Assembly (NCBI GenBank): GCA_009843915.1
Contig: VYCM01000146.1
Location: 95,332-137,256 of the forward strand
Reading direction: 5' to 3'
Source of the DNA: Acidimicrobiaceae bacterium
Lineage (GTDB): Bacteria > Actinomycetota > Acidimicrobiia > Acidimicrobiales > Aldehydirespiratoraceae
Length of the DNA: 41,925 nt
A program made the position numbers and the translations under genes. Below are positions 41,037-41,925 of this stretch, one piece after another. Below the pieces are notes generated by a model. That model did no database searches. It saw only the letters and a list, made by a program, of their open reading frames with translations, and had not been told where the DNA came from. Within the stretch, counting starts at the first letter, position 1. Every line of letters starts with the position of its first letter.

Positions 41037-41925
41037 GTGGCCCGGTACGTGGTGCGCAGGGTGGTCCTGCTGGTGGCCGTGCTGTTCGCGGTGACGTTCC
41101 TGGGCTTCTCCGCCATGAACCTGCTGGGAGACCCGCTCGTGAACGTGGTGGGCGTGCTGGCCGAGCTCGACTGCGAGGGCATCGAAGCCGGCCTAGTCGA
41201 GGACACCACAGTGGATGCGGCCAGCCGGGACTGCGACACGGTGGCCGCGGCCCGGGACCAGTACCACCTCGATCAGCCTGTTCCCGTGCGCTATGTGCTG
41301 TGGGTGGGCGACTTGATCACCGGGGACTTCGGCACCTCGTTCCAGAACGACCAGCCGGTGAGCCAAGTGATCCGCGAGAAGCTGCCCGAGACGCTGATCC
41401 TGCTGACAATGGCCCAGATCGTGTCGCTCGGGGTCGCCATCCCCTGGGGCGTGATCGCCGCCTACCGGGCGAACCGGGCCTTCGACCGCGGCTCCACGGT
41501 GGCGTCGTTCGGCCTGCTGTCGGTGCCCAACTTCGCGCTGGGCGTCGTGCTGCTGTACCTGCTGGCCCTGCGGTGGCAGGTCTTCCCCTCGGCCTACGAG
41601 AGCGACAACCTGGGCGCGCTGGTGTTCTCCATGGTGCTGCCCGCCGTGACGCTCGGCCTGCCCTTGGCGGCCAGCTACCAGCGGCTGCTGCGCACCGACC
41701 TGATCACCACCCTCCAGGAGGACTTCGTTCACATGGCTCGGGCCAAGGGCCTGCCGCCGCTGCGGATCATGTTCCGGCACGCTCTGCGTCCGTCGATGTT
41801 CTCGGTGGTCACCGTCTTCGGCGTCAGCACCGGTGCCCTGATCGGCGGGTCGCTGGTGGTGGAGCAGATATTCGGCATTCCCGGCATCGGCCGGGAGATC
41901 GTGACCGCGGTGGTCCGCGACGACT
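41037..41925 (+). CDS. DppB/OppB-type ABC permease, 3' end cut by window edge
   Basis: The first 296 codons of an inner-membrane permease. GTG 41037 gives VARYVVRRVVLLVAVLFAVT, the standard N-terminal helix. The periplasmic loop has QYHLDQPVPVRYVLWVGDLI and GDFGTSFQNDQPVS, and the ATPase-contact loop is DFVHMARAKGLPPLRIMFRH. The LIGGSLVVEQIFGIPGIGRE segment follows near the window end. The first loop carries an insert with two cysteines (ELDCEG, SRDCD) that is longer than in E. coli DppB. It should pair with a DppC-type permease and ATPases beyond the window and take substrate from the three upstream lipoproteins. Confidence 0.93.
   Translation, partial: MARYVVRRVVLLVAVLFAVTFLGFSAMNLLGDPLVNVVGVLAELDCEGIEAGLVEDTTVDAASRDCDTVAAARDQYHLDQPVPVRYVLWVGDLITGDFGTSFQNDQPVSQVIREKLPETLILLTMAQIVSLGVAIPWGVIAAYRANRAFDRGSTVASFGLLSVPNFALGVVLLYLLALRWQVFPSAYESDNLGALVFSMVLPAVTLGLPLAASYQRLLRTDLITTLQEDFVHMARAKGLPPLRIMFRHALRPSMFSVVTVFGVSTGALIGGSLVVEQIFGIPGIGREIVTAVVRDD

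Overview
The window is GC-rich DNA (roughly two thirds G+C) with many GTG starts, 1-8 bp gene overlaps and actinobacterial-type lipoproteins whose lipobox is followed by an acidic linker. It has no tRNA, rRNA, IS element or CRISPR array that I can see. A PaaX-type regulator, an LLM-class (F420/flavin) oxidoreductase, an IpdF-like SDR, a mycobacterial-style N-extended methionine aminopeptidase and Cys-containing SLH repeats suggest an actinobacterium, probably of the class Acidimicrobiia. That placement is inference.

Layout. 1-2077: a truncated alpha/beta hydrolase and a CDF metal transporter (minus), then a MaoC-type dehydratase (plus). 2095-5066: a secreted S41/PDZ protease ending in SLH-like repeats, then map. 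5085-6609: two small membrane proteins (minus) divergent from a LuxR/GerE-HTH regulator; the gap holds an mRNA hairpin and a helically phased array of TTGGCAG/CTGCCAA sites. 6645-7883: a DUF1330 protein and an alpha/beta hydrolase (minus). 8058-14367: phenylacetate operon paaZ-paaA-paaB-paaC-paaK-paaX, without paaD or paaE. 14364-16673: an MMPL/RND exporter (minus). 16772-25805: an eight-gene minus-strand operon for reductive pyrimidine catabolism (beta-ureidopropionase, dihydropyrimidinase, MmsA, LLM oxidoreductase) with a THI5/NMT1-like ABC importer. 26027-27842: a CoA-binding protein and metY. 28042-31425: a hypothetical protein, nucleoside hydrolase, ribokinase and a cyclase-family hydrolase. 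31524-33495: an NfeD-flotillin pair. 33536-35260: two SDRs. 35357-41925: three tandem paralogous family-5 substrate-binding lipoproteins and the start of a DppB-type permease.

How the genes may work together. PaaK activates phenylacetate, PaaABC epoxidises the CoA ester and PaaZ opens and oxidises the ring product; PaaX probably senses phenylacetyl-CoA. In the minus-strand operon, dihydropyrimidine would go to N-carbamoyl-beta-alanine, then beta-alanine, and after a transamination not encoded here MmsA would make acetyl-CoA (or propionyl-CoA from thymine). The nucleoside hydrolase and ribokinase nearby could supply free bases and ribose-5-phosphate. No classical dihydropyrimidine dehydrogenase is present, so the LLM oxidoreductase is a candidate for a redox step.

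The best candidates for something undescribed are the 5085-6609 locus, the triple substrate-binding-protein array, the structured repeats upstream of metY and between paaB and paaC, and the pyrimidine operon with its long inverted-repeat promoter.
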